DNA of 64,000 nucleotides from positions 9,934,944-9,998,943 of the forward strand of contig OZ025244.1 in assembly GCA_964019155.1 (NCBI GenBank), read 5' to 3'. Positions 13,807-26,382 of this stretch are shown here, piece after piece; position 1 is the first letter of the stretch; every line of letters begins with the position of its first letter. Under the pieces are notes generated by a model. That model was not told where the DNA came from. It saw only the letters and a list, made by a program, of their open reading frames with translations, and searched no databases. The stretch comes from Osedax fenrisi (taxonomy: Eukaryota > Annelida > Polychaeta > Sabellida > Siboglinidae). The position numbers were made by a program, and so were the translations under genes.

Positions 13807-15239
13807 ACTTATTTAAATCAAATTATGTAATCTATTATTTATTTTATTCCTATATATATAGAAATAAAGTAGATATTATCTACTAGATACGTAGGTTACA
13901 TTAGTAGGTTGCCGTAGTTCACTATGGTGGAAATTAGTTTAAATCACTGAAATAAATTGAAGTATGCGTGATAAGTATTCTTATAGCGTGAAAATGGTAT
14001 CATCAATATAACATTTCATTTGATTGGTTGAAAAATGATAACTACTTTCGCCATCTATTGGATGTTTCACCCGGCCCGTATTAAAACCACCTGGCCCGTA
14101 TTACAAACATTGTTTGCAATACGGGCCGGGCACATTTTCGACGATAAATAACATTTTTACAAAAATTGAAATTGTAATGTTATTGTCGTTTATAATATCT
14201 AAATCGTGATAAAATTTCATTAATTTATAATCATAAATAAAAAAGTTATTTGATACCATAAAAAGTGGCCCGTATTAGATATAATTCCCCTACTACTGCT
14301 AGCAGCGGCAGGGGATATTACTAAATTACGTTGCATGCATAGGGAGTGTTATATCTTTGCTTCACAAAATCTTTGTATATAATGTATGAATGCAAAGAGT
14401 GTTTCTAAAATGTTGAACATATAAGGATTTTTTTTCATGATTTTTTTCAATATTATTAGCTCTAAATTGATCCTACCAGGATATATCCTTTGTACGTTTC
14501 TACAGTATCGTTTATCACTTTCTATTTGATCAATCAATTATTTATCAATTCGTTTCATACTACTCGATGTTACCATGAGAACTTTGTTAGGTGATCTATA
14601 GTGTTCACTATTCTCATGTGATAAGCACATATCTTCATATACTTGGTAGAAGACAACAATCGCCATACCCTGACTTTACTGATGATGACTTACCTAATTA
14701 GTTTGATTCTTTTGTCAATGACAAAATCACCCGTATTATTGCATTTTACTCAAACTTATATTTATACTTATATTGTCTTCACGTAGGTCTTGTCTACACT
14801 AACCTCATTTTTGCTACATCCTATAATCAACTAATTTATCTATTTAACAAATCTAGCCTCTCTTCTTCTCATGATCCCGTACCTTTACAATTTCTAAATG
14901 ATATAGCCCCTCATATAATATCAAATATATATATATTACTATAAGTATAAATGAGATATAGCTCATATCATCAATGAATCACTCAATGTGTCACTTGAAT
15001 GATATTATGATAACTTAGACAAATACATAAAAAGGATTACTTACATAATTTTAGTTTTTTAAATAATATTGTATTTATTAAAATCAGTATACTAACTTAA
15101 ATATAAAATTAAAATAATAATTAATAATTAATTTGGATAGATAACAATTAAATCAATATATTAAAATAATTAAAAGGTATAATATTTTATTCTTTCTATA
15201 TTAAAAAAATAATATTCCTATAATTAAAAAAATTCTTAC

Positions 15240-15547
15240 ATCAATAACTTAAACCGATTCTTAATTTGTTTAGGAATCGTTTTTAAAAACCGATTCTCAA
15301 TAATTAGTTTAGGAATCGTTTTTAAAAACCGATTCTCAATAATTAGTTTAGGAATCGTTTTTAAAAACCGATTCTTAATAATTAGTTTAGGAATCGTTTT
15401 TATCGATAATAATGCGATTCCTGCACGATAATAGTAGGAATCGATTTTATAAACCGTTTCCTAAACAAACTTTACAGGAATCTGTTTTCCAATTTGAATC
15501 CGATTCCTAAAATAAAACCGTCGTAGGAATCGGATTTTTTTAACTGT
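15240..15547. repeat. 39-bp tandem array of palindromic GGAATCG/CGATTC units
   Basis: Four tandem units with a 39-bp period begin TAGGAATCG (15271, 15310, 15349, 15388). Each is itself near-palindromic: GGAATCG, TTTTTAAAAA, CCGATTC. Inverted variants continue to about 15545 and the block ends exactly at the TA bordering the next MITE. Function unknown. Confidence 0.75.
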
Positions 15548-15550
15548 GTA

Positions 15551-16465
15551 GGGGATAAATGAATACGGACACTCTCGGTATCTCCGAAACCATAAATCCT
15601 ACGAAAAAATGTTTAAATTATAAAATATTCATAATTATATAGTTTAAAAAAGTATTTTTATTTTTGAATTAATCAAAATATTGTTGATATATCCAATAAA
15701 CTGATTTTTTTTTACGTTTTTAAATTTATGAAAACAAATTTCAACTTAAAACCTTCTCAAGAATATACAAATGTATAGATATAAAATATAAAATTATAGA
15801 TATAAATATAACACTATATTATTAAAAAATAAAGCATTCTAAAATTATATATATATATAATTTCTATATTATTTATAAAATATTCATTAAGTCATAAGCA
15901 TATAGAGGTCATATAAGTCCCTAATACGGACACTCTAGATGTCTTAATACGGACACCCTATAGGGTTATATATAACCAATCAGTGCGCAGCGTATTAGCT
16001 ATTCTTATTTTCATAAAAATCATATGCGTTATAATATTAATACCACCAATAAAGCTAAATCTAAAATGTGTATATACTTAAATTTTATTATTAATTAAAT
16101 ACATAATAAAAACAAATACATTATTAACTAATTAAATTAGAATACATTTTTCATAAAATTAATTATAAATAATGTAATTGTAATTTTTCTGATTGATTCA
16201 TCAATAATATATATATATAAACTATAGTTTATCTAGTGGTATATAGGGTGTCAGTATTATAACACAGGGTGTCCGTATTCGGACATGGGTACCGAATATT
16301 GACACCCTCGATATGTATGGAATTAAAAGATTAAATAAAATTATAAAATCACAATAATATCTATAATCATATAATATTAATATATTGTATTTTTTGAATA
16401 AAAAGAATAAGTAATACAATGTTAAGACCATTTATTGTCAGTGTCCGTATTAGATTACTTTCCCC
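15551..16465 (-). mobile_element. GGGGAAA MITE, AATACGGACAC family, copy 1
   Basis: A 915-bp element bounded by TA, with termini GGGGATAAATGAATACGG and the inverse ...CGTATTAGATTACTTTCCCC. The keyword GTCCGTATT/AATACGGAC recurs at both ends and internally, around a GGTACC centre (16270-16310). It contains ACCAATCAGTGCGCAGCG and a TATTAATACCACCAATA core. No transposase. It sits inside CR1-like LINE remnants. Confidence 0.85.
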
Positions 16466-16659
16466 TACCTAACTCTTGTCTAATATTAGTATCGTCGATG
16501 CTGCGCTAACATGATTTGCGTCATACATTTCTAACCATCTTTTTTCTACTATTATCAATGGGCATATATCATTTACTCGAAATATCCTTTATAGAGATCC
16601 CGAAGCTCTCTATTAGGACCGATTCTTTTAACGTTACAAATACACGTGCCAAACTAATA

Positions 16660-16705
16660 CTATATATTAATAATATATATTATAATATATATACCTATAT
16701 ATTGG

Positions 16706-16759
<54 letters not shown>

Positions 16760-17050
16760 CGATATAAAGAAATACGTGCTTTATATAGATGATATACATA
16801 CACACTTACACGCATGTCCGCCACTGTGCACCGTTGACTTTAATTACTACATGTATGTGTAGTACTAAGCCCGTGCGCACAGACACGCGCGTCTACGTAC
16901 GCATGCGGGGTGTAGGCTGCTGCTGCGTGTATTGACCACTATGGTGGTACTGTATTGACCACTACTTAGTGACCACTGCTGCTGCTGCTGGTGGTCCGTC
17001 GTCTAATTTGATTTTAATGCTAAAATCTGGCGAATATATATATACACGCA

Positions 17051-17087
<37 letters not shown>

Positions 17088-17315
17088 GTATATATATATA
17101 TACGTATATATATATATACGTATATATGTGCGCATATATACGTGCATTTATATCGAGCAGGAGAAGTGACACGTGCCGGTGTAAACACTCGGTAACCATG
17201 CCAACAGACCAATAAACAAATAAATCTATTTACATTATTGATCAAATGCTAGATTCTAATGGATTCCCCCCGTCACGCTCTCAAATTAAATAAAACACAT
17301 ACATCACGTATACGC

Positions 17316-17368
<53 letters not shown>

Positions 17369-17440
17369 CGTGTGTGTGTTTATGTAAATATATACGCACG
17401 TGCGTATTGTATTAATTACACCTATCATTAGCGTTCATCG
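16660..17440. other. Microsatellite-rich stretch with a small GC-richer patch
   Basis: (TA)n at 16710-16753, 17056-17130 (broken by CG) and 17318-17351, followed by a (TG)n run. The patch 16850-16990 is GC-richer and holds ACGCGCG and a short CTG run. Open frames here are TA-repeat artefacts. Confidence 0.6.
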
Positions 17441-17515
17441 TGGTAAACCACGTGACTCGTCACCATGGTAAACCACGTGACTCGTCACCATGGTATACCA
17501 CGTGATACACACGTA
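17441..17515. repeat. 25-bp tandem repeat containing CACGTG
   Basis: Three units (17441, 17466, 17491) of TGGTAAACCACGTGACTCGT plus CACCA. Each carries one CACGTG E-box palindrome. The third is degenerate. Confidence 0.85.
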
Positions 17516-17729
17516 CGACACTATAACCTGTATTACGGTGTACATCGGAGATACAATAATACACACCGAGACTCGTGTATATTTGTGAGAAGAACACATC
17601 GATTATGCAGTATATTGTACAGTGTACACTGTTTATATTTAGTAACTGAAGTTATTCCGAGTTAGCTGGCAATTTTCTATGAAGGGAAATAACAAAGTTA
17701 CCATAACGGTCTATAGACGGGTATACCCT

Positions 17730-17806
17730 ACAGTATACTGTATATTGTACACTGTATACAGTGTATAATATATTGTATACAATGTACTGTGTACAATGTA
17801 TTCTCG
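17730..17806. repeat. Cluster of GTAC/GTATAC palindromic units
   Basis: Overlapping palindromes built from TGTACA, GTATAC and TGTATA steps. Comparable clusters lie at 19661-19712, 21828-21960, 23378-23411 and 57716-57758. Confidence 0.7.
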
Positions 17807-18613
17807 GATTAACTCCTTATATAATTAAATATATAATTAACAAATAATAATTGTAAATAGACAAAAATTCAGAAAGCAAAACAATATTTAAAAAAGATAG
17901 TAATTTACATTGAAAATTAACGAAAAAATTTAAATTACAGATGTATGAAAGGAAAAAATGTTTACAAGTACAAATTTATTTTAGCATATGAAGTATACAT
18001 CATTAAAAAATATTTTAAAATATTTTTTTTAAATAATTAAATCGATCTACGGAAATTTTAAATTAATTTTTAATTTTTTTCTAAATCGAATACAAAAATT
18101 ATCAATAGAATAATAAAAAAAAAAGTATATTATATATTTCTATCATAATTATATGAATATAACATTATAAGTAATATTATAAATAGTATATAATTATTCA
18201 AAAATTACTTTTATTGAATATTTTAATATAAAATCAATTTTTCGATAAATAGTCATCACAATTTTTTTGTTAGAAAAATAATTTTTTATTATTATTATTA
18301 TACCTCATAAATATGCATTATAGGCACACAACAAAGTTGTATGCTTAATTAAAATAATTTTTCCCAAATAAATTATATTAAAAAATAAAAAATAAATTAA
18401 TTAATTTGAAAAGTTTACTTAATTTTTACTTTATTAATATTTTAATATATCAATACACGTATTTGCCAAATATTGTATGTTTATTACAACGTTCAGTGCA
18501 CGTCTTGCACTTGCACAAATACTTAAAATATATAAGTAAAAATGTCTACTTATAGAAATTTACATTGAATCATAAATGCAAATATATGTTCATTAAATTG
18601 ATTTTGTTTTATA
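17807..18613. other. AT-rich stretch, nothing recognised
   Basis: Very low GC with frequent A and T runs. No open frame, transposon end or repeat unit worth naming. Confidence 0.5.
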
Positions 18614-19552
18614 GGGGAAATTATCCGATTACCGACCCCTAAATTATTAGTTGTAATAACTTATTCAATATTAAATATATTTATTTGAAATTTTGTAATT
18701 TGAGTAATATTATGGCAATGAATAATGTGGTTATTTTAAATTTTTGATATAATTATATTTACAAGAATAAACAGGGGGGTCGGTAATCGGATACATGTGC
18801 CTAATACCGACCCCCTTCCCCTATTACCGACCCCCTAAAATAATCGTAGTATAAATAATTGTAGTATTATAACATACAATAAAAAGAGTAGATATACATA
18901 AATATAATTAATTATAACATGACGTAATTTATTTTTTATTGAATTTATGTTTTAATAGTAATATTAAATTTAAATTTAAACTTTATAGTAATTATATTAA
19001 AATATTGTATATTATTAATTAATATTTATTTATTAATCAGTATGTATATAATCAACTGGAATTATGAATCCTAAATCTATATCAATGATACATAAATAAC
19101 TTACGACATATTTTAAAGTAAAATACGAATCTATTTTGATTGGATATTATAAATCACATGGGGTCGGTATTAGGGTAATTTAGGGGGTCGGTAATAGGAA
19201 AATAATATGGGTTGCTATAATTAAGATATATTGGTTAATAGTTATTCAAATTCAATTATTTTTATAATAGTTATAAACATTTTATTGTTCTACAATATTA
19301 TGTACAAAATCAAGATTTCTTTTAATAAAGTATTTACAATGATTTAAAAAAAGTTATTATTCAAATATTTAAAAAGTAAAAACAGTATATTACATTTTAT
19401 CAAATAACAATTGTAGGATTCAATATTTTTTTAAACAAAATATTTATTCATATTTATCATTAAATTACTAACAGTTTATGTATATATAATTTTTTGATAA
19501 CTCTTATATTTACTGAGATACGAGAGGGGGTCGGTAATCGGAGACTTTCCCC
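18614..19552. mobile_element. GGGGAAA MITE, ATTACCGACCCC family, copy 1
   Basis: A 939-bp element bordered by TA, starting GGGGAAATTATCCGATTACC and ending TCGGTAATCGGAGACTTTCCCC. The keyword ATTACCGACCCC or its inverse recurs internally near 18777-18837 and 19161-19197. It shares terminal GGGGAAA and TA borders with the AATACGGACAC family but the rest differs. A truncated copy lies at 51500-51877. No coding capacity. Confidence 0.85.
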
Positions 19553-19925
19553 TAAATATTAAATATATGTTATGAAACTTCATAAATATGTTTATTATGA
19601 CATTTATGACTTACTGTGAGCGAGCTAGCAACACTTTCAAAAACGGGCTACCCTCTTGTACTGTATACAATGTACAGTGTACACAATGTATACATTGTGT
19701 ACAATGTATAGCCGATACTAGTTTACTACCGAGATCGTATATATCATTATATAACTCGTATGGTGTATACTATAGTATATATAGTATACTATGTGTTGTG
19801 TTGGAGATGTGTTGGAGATGTGTTGGAGATTACATTTCATATCGTATTACTATATACGCGCGCGGCGCTTTATTAATATATCGTTTACCTCTAGCTAGTG
19901 GAAGGAAGCTATTAACACAACAGAA

Positions 19926-19959
<34 letters not shown>

Positions 19960-19964
19960 ATAAT

Positions 19965-20372
19965 TAAGATAATCACAAAATAATAGATATATTATTGATT
20001 TATAAACATGGCATAAATATATATATATATATATATATTTATACATACATAAATATACATGTACAGTAGTATACTACCTATAGGTAATACCTATTAGGTA
20101 TACATATATGTACTAGTATACTAGTATTCAAACACATACACACACTATAAACTGGACTATCTAACAGAAGTTGCCAGACGGACCTATCCCTCCCAACTGA
20201 ACAACTGGTAATAAAGGCATGCTTTTCTATATGAACTCTTTGTAATGCACATTTTTTATATTAGAATTAGTAATTTTAAAAAGAGAATCTGTGCTAAACA
20301 TATTAAGGAACCTATTGAATACTATAATAAATACCAGCATAACTCGTAAACACACATACACACATATATATT

Positions 20373-20415
<43 letters not shown>

Positions 20416-20463
20416 TCCATGTTTATAAATCAATAATATATCTATTATTTTGTGATTATCTTA
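19965..20463. repeat. Long inverted repeat, 47-bp identical arms
   Basis: Arms 19965-20011 and 20417-20463 are reverse complements over 47 bases (begin AAGATAATCACAAAATAATA). The loop is about 400 bp, contains more nested small palindromes (CCTATAGG, ACTAGTATACTAGT) and is flanked by TA runs. It may be a fold-back element. Confidence 0.8.
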
Positions 20464-20468
20464 AATAG

Positions 20469-20506
<38 letters not shown>

Positions 20507-20579
20507 TAAATATCACAAATTAACAAAGTGAATACAAGTGAAATATATTAGTTATTATGTATTATCATTATATAGTTTA

Positions 20580-20735
20580 TTAAGACTTTAAAAACAAATG
20601 GAATATGAATAATAAAATAGAACGTATTACAATGATTTAAAATGGACATACAGTTTACGTTTGATGAAAGTGATGCTATACAACTAACATCCTAAGGAAG
20701 TGAATTCCAGCCTTTGATATATCGTGCTATAGCGC
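20580..20735 (-). pseudogene. LINE C-terminal fragment
   Basis: On the minus strand a frame reads ARYIKGWNSLP, stop, DVSCIASLSSNVNC and continues to SILNHCN. WNSLP followed by a basic ending is the usual C-terminus of CR1/L2-type LINE proteins. The same ending is better preserved at 44925-45045 (SLFKRRLYVHFKSL then stop), so both belong to one family. Confidence 0.6.
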
Positions 20736-21264
20736 GTGACGAAGTGTTACTATGAGAATATTAACAGACTGTTTACGCTATCAACCTTATCAACAATAAC
20801 TCCACACGCTAATCATGTACATAAGATCAGGGAGGATACTGGTACGATTCCATCAACTAGGATAGATATATCTCCTATATAGATGTTAAACTATACAGTA
20901 TAATATTGAATATGAATATTTCTTATTATAATAATTATAAAATATATTTTTTTTCTCCACTAAATTGTATAACACATTATGCAATATATTTTGTTCTCCG
21001 ATGAATGCTCGTTATACTTCGCGATGTTGAATACTTTACATCTATTTCCATATCCACATTTAAAAATGTAACTATATATAACATGTTTAAATTTCATTTA
21101 ACATAATATATTATAAATATTATATATCCTATAATTAATGACAACATTTTCACAACATTTGTACATGTCCCCTAACAATGTGTCGTGTAAGTGCCTATAG
21201 TACCATAACACGCACACAAACACGCATACTAACATGTACATTGTACACGTATACATACATATAC
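20736..21264. other. AT-rich stretch with a CA-rich right edge
   Basis: No gene recognised. The right part becomes rich in CAC/CAT and ACGTAT steps before the poly-C repeat. Confidence 0.4.
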
Positions 21265-21430
21265 GCACTATAGGGGCGCTACAACAGGGGGGAAGGGGGT
21301 ATATGCCCCCCCCCCCACTTTAAAATCTAGTGTGACCTCCTATGTATTGGTCCCCCCCCCCATTTTTACCACAACATTTATCTTGATTGGTTAGTCCACC
21401 CTACATACACACGATTCCAGCGCACCTAAT
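21265..21430. mobile_element. Poly-C-bearing interspersed repeat, copy 1
   Basis: Related to 53605-53815. Both start near TAGGGGCG(C/-)..CAACAGGGGG, hold two or three CCCCCCCACTTTAAAATC blocks with CTCCTATGTATTG, then TTTTACCACAACATTTA and a partly inverse end (TCCAGCGCACCTA here). A small DNA transposon is likely; the target duplication is unclear. Confidence 0.6.
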
Positions 21431-21539
21431 ATGCACACATACACACACAACCACACACATATTAACACATACACACATACGCACACACACACATGCGCAC
21501 ATACGTACACACATACGCACGCACGGCATAGCCTAATCG

Positions 21540-21830
21540 TCATCTAGAACTAGGGGCATAATCGCGTGTATCGCGTGTCGCCAATAATAAACGTCAGGTG
21601 AATAAATCAATCACCGCCACGCATGCGCAGTACAGTACTGCCACCTAGCGGCGGTGAGAGACTGACTGACTGACTGACAACCCTATTGAGATGGATGAGT
21701 CACGCGGGTAACCTATCATCTCCCGGCACGTGACTGCGCAGCCTCTTTATCTCGTCACTAGTTGTTACATCATCATCATCGTCGTCGTCGTCATCGTGTA
21801 GTTATCAGGTAATCATTATACGTCGTATAC
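21540..21830. promoter_or_regulatory. GC-richer island with NRF1-like and AP-1-like motifs
   Basis: A block much richer in CG than its surroundings, with ACGCATGCGCA (NRF1-like), GATGAGTCACG (AP-1-like), GGCACGTGACTGCGC (E-box) and CCAATAATA, ending in (CAT)n/(CGT)n. No exon could be assigned. Regulatory function is inferred from composition and motifs only. Confidence 0.35.
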
Positions 21831-21925
21831 ATTGTACACCATGTACACATTGTACACCATGTACACATTGTACACCATGTACACATTGTACACCATGTAC
21901 ACATTGTATACATTGTATACCGTGT
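21831..21925. repeat. 18-bp tandem repeat TACACCATGTACACATTG
   Basis: About five units; each contains GTAC within TGTACA-type palindromes. Open frames reading through it on both strands are repeat artefacts. Confidence 0.9.
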
Positions 21926-21997
21926 ATATCCAGAATTGTGTACAATGTACGGTGCACTATTTCCGTCGTGAATACGTATACACATTCATATATGTGT

Positions 21998-22237
<240 letters not shown>

Positions 22238-23377
22238 TCAGATTGGCAATAGCCTATATATATAAAAGAAAAAGCATGGTATAATATACGTTTAAATAAT
22301 ATATATATGTTTTTATAAAATAATATATGTTTTATGTAGCTCATATATACGCTGTACGGTAGGGTGGCTCCTCAGTCATTAAATATGTTGCTTCAGTAAA
22401 AACTATAAACATATAATATATATAAACAGTAGTGTAACAACTAAACATTGTGTTATACTCAATTGAGTTGTCAATTTGATGTTTAATAACATTTTATATG
22501 AAAAATACTTGTTTTATAATTAAATTTACTGCGCATGCGTAACATTTATTTATCTTTAGTTTTACCATGACAACCAATTAATTGATATCGTCTTCTAATT
22601 TAGTTATATATTTAATATGCATTTAAGACACTTAAGTATATTTAAATCAAAATATGGATCTAACAAACTCAGATTTTAAATTTTGTATAGTTAAAAATAT
22701 TTTTATTTTTTTTAAACTAGAAAAAAATATAATATTAAACAAATTTTATTGCATTCATCTCAATGATAATTAAAATTATATTATGGTAAAAAAAAAAAAA
22801 ATTAACTAGGTCTTAGACATTTTGTATTCATATTTCCTTGAAAATATTTATTTTTTCTATAGAAATCATAAAAATTCAAATTATTCCTAGAAAAATATTT
22901 GAACACATTTTTTTTTTTAATAATATATAGTAAATATATATTATACATTTATTAAGAATATAATAAACTTGATCTGAATTTTATTTTTGATTAAAAACAA
23001 AAAACAAAAAATTTTCTATAAATAATAAACATAAAAAGTTCAATCCTAGAAATGATAAAATTATAAAGAAATTATTATTTAAATTTTTTTTTTCTTCTGC
23101 TATTCTGTTAATAATATTTAATTCTAGTACATATATATCGTATGACAAAATTCATTAATAGGAAGTATATTAAAAAATGTATTGAATTAATTTTGTATCT
23201 ACTCCATTATAAGATTTCCTATCAATCCTATGTTAAAATTGAAAGTCATATTGACTATTCAATATTTTACGAATTAAATTAATTTTGTTTGTACTGAATT
23301 ATATTACATGCTTTCTAATATTATCTTACTGAAGCGATACATTATCTGAAAATTTTATATTTTCCAAGCCGCTCTAC
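22238..23377. other. AT-rich stretch, nothing recognised
   Basis: Low GC, poly-A and poly-T runs, no coding signal, no transposon termini that I can support. Confidence 0.5.
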
Positions 23378-23411
23378 TGTACGGTGTACAGTGTACACTG
23401 TACACCGTACA
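23378..23411. repeat. Perfect 34-bp palindrome of GTAC steps
   Basis: The left 17 bases, TGTACGGTGTACAGTGT, are the exact reverse complement of the right 17. It can form a spacer-free cruciform. Confidence 0.9.
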
Positions 23412-25054
23412 AAAGTTTAAACTTTAAACTTATAAGTAAAGTCTAGAGAGAAGCTAAGTTCTATCAGACTTATTAAGCCTACAGAAATAACATACATTAG
23501 TAACAATGGTATTGTATTCATGCCGTACGAGGCGGACGAGGTACGGAATAACAATTCCCGCGAATACCATCGATTTAATCCATATTGGATGTGTTAAGTC
23601 GGCTACTTTATTAAGCACAATATTAATACATAAACCAATTAAACACTAATCTACTCAATAAACCTATACTACAAATGATTACATATAAACTAAATCAATG
23701 AAATTCACATAAAATGTAATGACGATAGGAACATGGAATGTGCGTACCCTTAAAGGAATTGCTAAACTCCGGGAACTCAACAGAGAACTCGACAGAAATC
23801 TATGGAACGTCGTCGGAATAAGTTAAACACAGTGGAAAAACTCTGGAGAACTATAGTGAAAGATGAAGGGCATAAAATAGTATATAGTGGTCAACAAGGA
23901 GTTGCATTCATTGTAAGGAAGAAATTGTTTATTCTATTCTAAATTATGATGCAATTTCAAGCCTAATAATACTAATAAGTTTAGCATGATATCCTATGAA
24001 TATTACGATCATACAGGTATATATACCTCATATACAGAAGCATATATGCTCCAACATCGGACTACGGTGATAACGTTATAGAAGAAATCTACGAATCAAT
24101 TGAAGATGTCATCCAAAAAACACCCACAAAAGAATTTCTCATCGCCATAGTTAGAAATGGTAAACTTAACCGGGGAACTCTATTGGTCAATGTTCAACGG
24201 GGGTTATCGATCAAAGAGGATTATACTTTTAGAACGTGCAAAATAAGAGTGGCTCAAATCGCAATGCAGACAAATCGTCAATGGCCTTAAATGGGGAGGT
24301 CATGACCTCTATGCATAGTAAACGAGATTACAATACCATAAAGTCTATAACTCACATTAAATCTAAAACAACTTCAATAATCGAAGATAAATATTGTGCA
24401 CCTCTCGCTGATGAATAATCATGACTACCAGGTGGATTGAATAATGCAAAGATATCTACAATCACCTTATTGAACCTGACTTAGAAACAATGCATGCTTC
24501 ATTAAAGGTGGATAACAATCGTTAATTCAGAGAATTGTGTCAATAAATATGGGAAACTAAAGTATGGCCTAAATCACGGACTACATCGCTATTTTACCAA
24601 TATAAAATAAATTAAATCTAACGATCACCTATCAAACACTCACTCTTATAAGCCATTACAATAAGCTAACATTCATAATTATACTGAACAGACTAATAAC
24701 ACAGGCGGAAACAATCTTTGCAGATGAACAATACGGATTCATGACAAACAGAAGCATTGTAGACAAATACTAAATTGTAAATTTCTGATGGAAAACATAT
24801 AGACCAACAGAGACCTTTAAAGGATATAATAAAATGATATAATTATATCATAACTATATAGACTTCTAAATATCCTTTGACCGAGTATGGCACGATATGT
24901 TATAGCATACCATGATAACCTAAAGAATTAATGATATAAGTTATGATATAAGCTCTTTATACTTCTTCAAGAAGCTCAGTACTATAGTACTAGTACTATA
25001 GTCAATAATCAAATCGTAGATCCATTTTCAACTACGTAAGGTGTTCGTAAAGGT

Positions 25055-25430
25055 TGATTGTTGATTGATAATTTAATTAATCAAATAAATAGTCGAAATA
25101 TATAATCTAAATTATAAGTATAAATAGTTGCTATCGATAACATATTTTATAGAAATAAACAAAGAACAATACGAAATCGTATAATTTAAATTATAAAATT
25201 AAAGAAATTGAAACGTTTTACAGTTACCGTAAAAATAAATGACAATAATCGAAAATAGAAATAAATTATATAGTAAAAATAAACGAAAAATGATCGAAAA
25301 TAGAAATAAAATACATTATTTTGTAAGTGTCATCGAAATATTCTACTTTAACTTTATTGAATTCTTCTTATCTTTGTACCTTGTAATATTGTACCCTATG
25401 TGTACACTCTTTCTAATCTGTGTACCCTGA
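25055..25430 (+). repeat. Unclassified interspersed repeat inserted in the LINE
   Basis: Reverse-complement relative of 34600-34930. Shared blocks include AACGTTTTACAGTTACCGTAAA, AATAAACGAAAAATGATCG and AAAATACATTATTTTGTAAG. It has no recognisable coding capacity; a 63-codon frame here is not credible. Confidence 0.6.
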
Positions 25431-25557
25431 TTGTTGTATCCAGTCTTATTTCACATATTTTTTGAGAATATAATCCAATATATACTAAAAATATCATTAC
25501 TCCACTATATCTATTGGAGGTAGACGGATCAACAATCTATGTACTACGGAAGATATA

Positions 25558-26382
25558 GAGGAAAGTAACCTAATATGGACACTTTAATAATAAATTGTCT
25601 TAACATTTTATGACTCGTTACATTTTATTTAATCTTTTAATTCCATAGATAACGGGGGTGTCCGTATTCGGTACCCATGTCCGAATACGGACACCCTATA
25701 TACCACTAGATAAACTATATAGTATTAGAAGAATCAATCAGACAAATTACAATTACATTATTTATAATTAATTTTATGAATAATTTATTCTAATTTAATT
25801 AGTTAATAATTTATTTATTTTTATTATTTTTTAATTAATAATACAATTTAAGAATCTAAATAATAAACATTTTAAATTTAGCTTTATTGGTGGTATTAAT
25901 ATTATAACGCACGCGATTTTTATAAAAATCAGAATAGTTCATATTCGTATACGCTGCGCGCTGATTGGTTATAGGGTGTCCGTATTAATACATCTATAGA
26001 GTATCCGTATTATGGACTTATATAACCTCTAGATATATGCTTATAAATTAATGAATATTTGATAACATATATAGAAATTATATATATAATTTTTAGAATG
26101 CTTTATTTTTTAATAATATTGTATTATATTTTATATCGATACATTTATATATTTGTGAGAATGTTTTAAGTTGACATTTTTTTCATAAATTTAAAATAAA
26201 AAAAATCAGTATATTGGTTATATCAGCAATATTTTGAATAATTAAAAATAAAAAATACTTTTTTAGACTATTTATATAATTATGAGTATTTTATTCATTA
26301 CAGATTTTTTGTAGGATTTATGGTTTCTGAGATACCGAGAAAGTCCGTATTAGGGCACTGTCCGTATTCGGTTACTTTCCCC
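25558..26382 (+). mobile_element. GGGGAAA MITE, AATACGGACAC family, copy 2
   Basis: An 825-bp element between TA and TA, starting GAGGAAAGTAACCTAATATG and ending GTATTCGGTTACTTTCCCC. It contains the paired GTGTCCGTATTCGGTACC / GGTACCCATGTCCGAATACG centre, the TTGGTGGTATTAATATTATA core and CGCGCTGATTGG. It lies inside the dead LINE and so is younger than it. Confidence 0.88.

Larger units (their letters stand above)
14640..16655 (+). pseudogene. Decayed CR1-like LINE fragments, interrupted by other repeats
   Basis: At 14650-14930 one frame reads PYPDFTDDDLPN, stop, FDSFVNDKI, later LFNKSSLSSSHDPVPLQFL and NDIAPHIISN; this resembles the linker and first RT block of CR1-type LINEs (the usual SLDPIPxxLLK segment). 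At about 16590-16655 another frame gives RSRSSLLGPILLTLQIHVP, matching the PQGSVLGPILF block of the same RT family. Between them sit the 39-bp palindromic array (15240-15545) and a complete GGGGAAA MITE (15551-16465). The clade is inferred from motif style only. Confidence 0.55.

Noticed and set aside
17003..17245. Frames around 16962-17245 on both strands
   Set aside because: Mostly Tyr/Ile repeats from (TA)n broken by CG; not coding.
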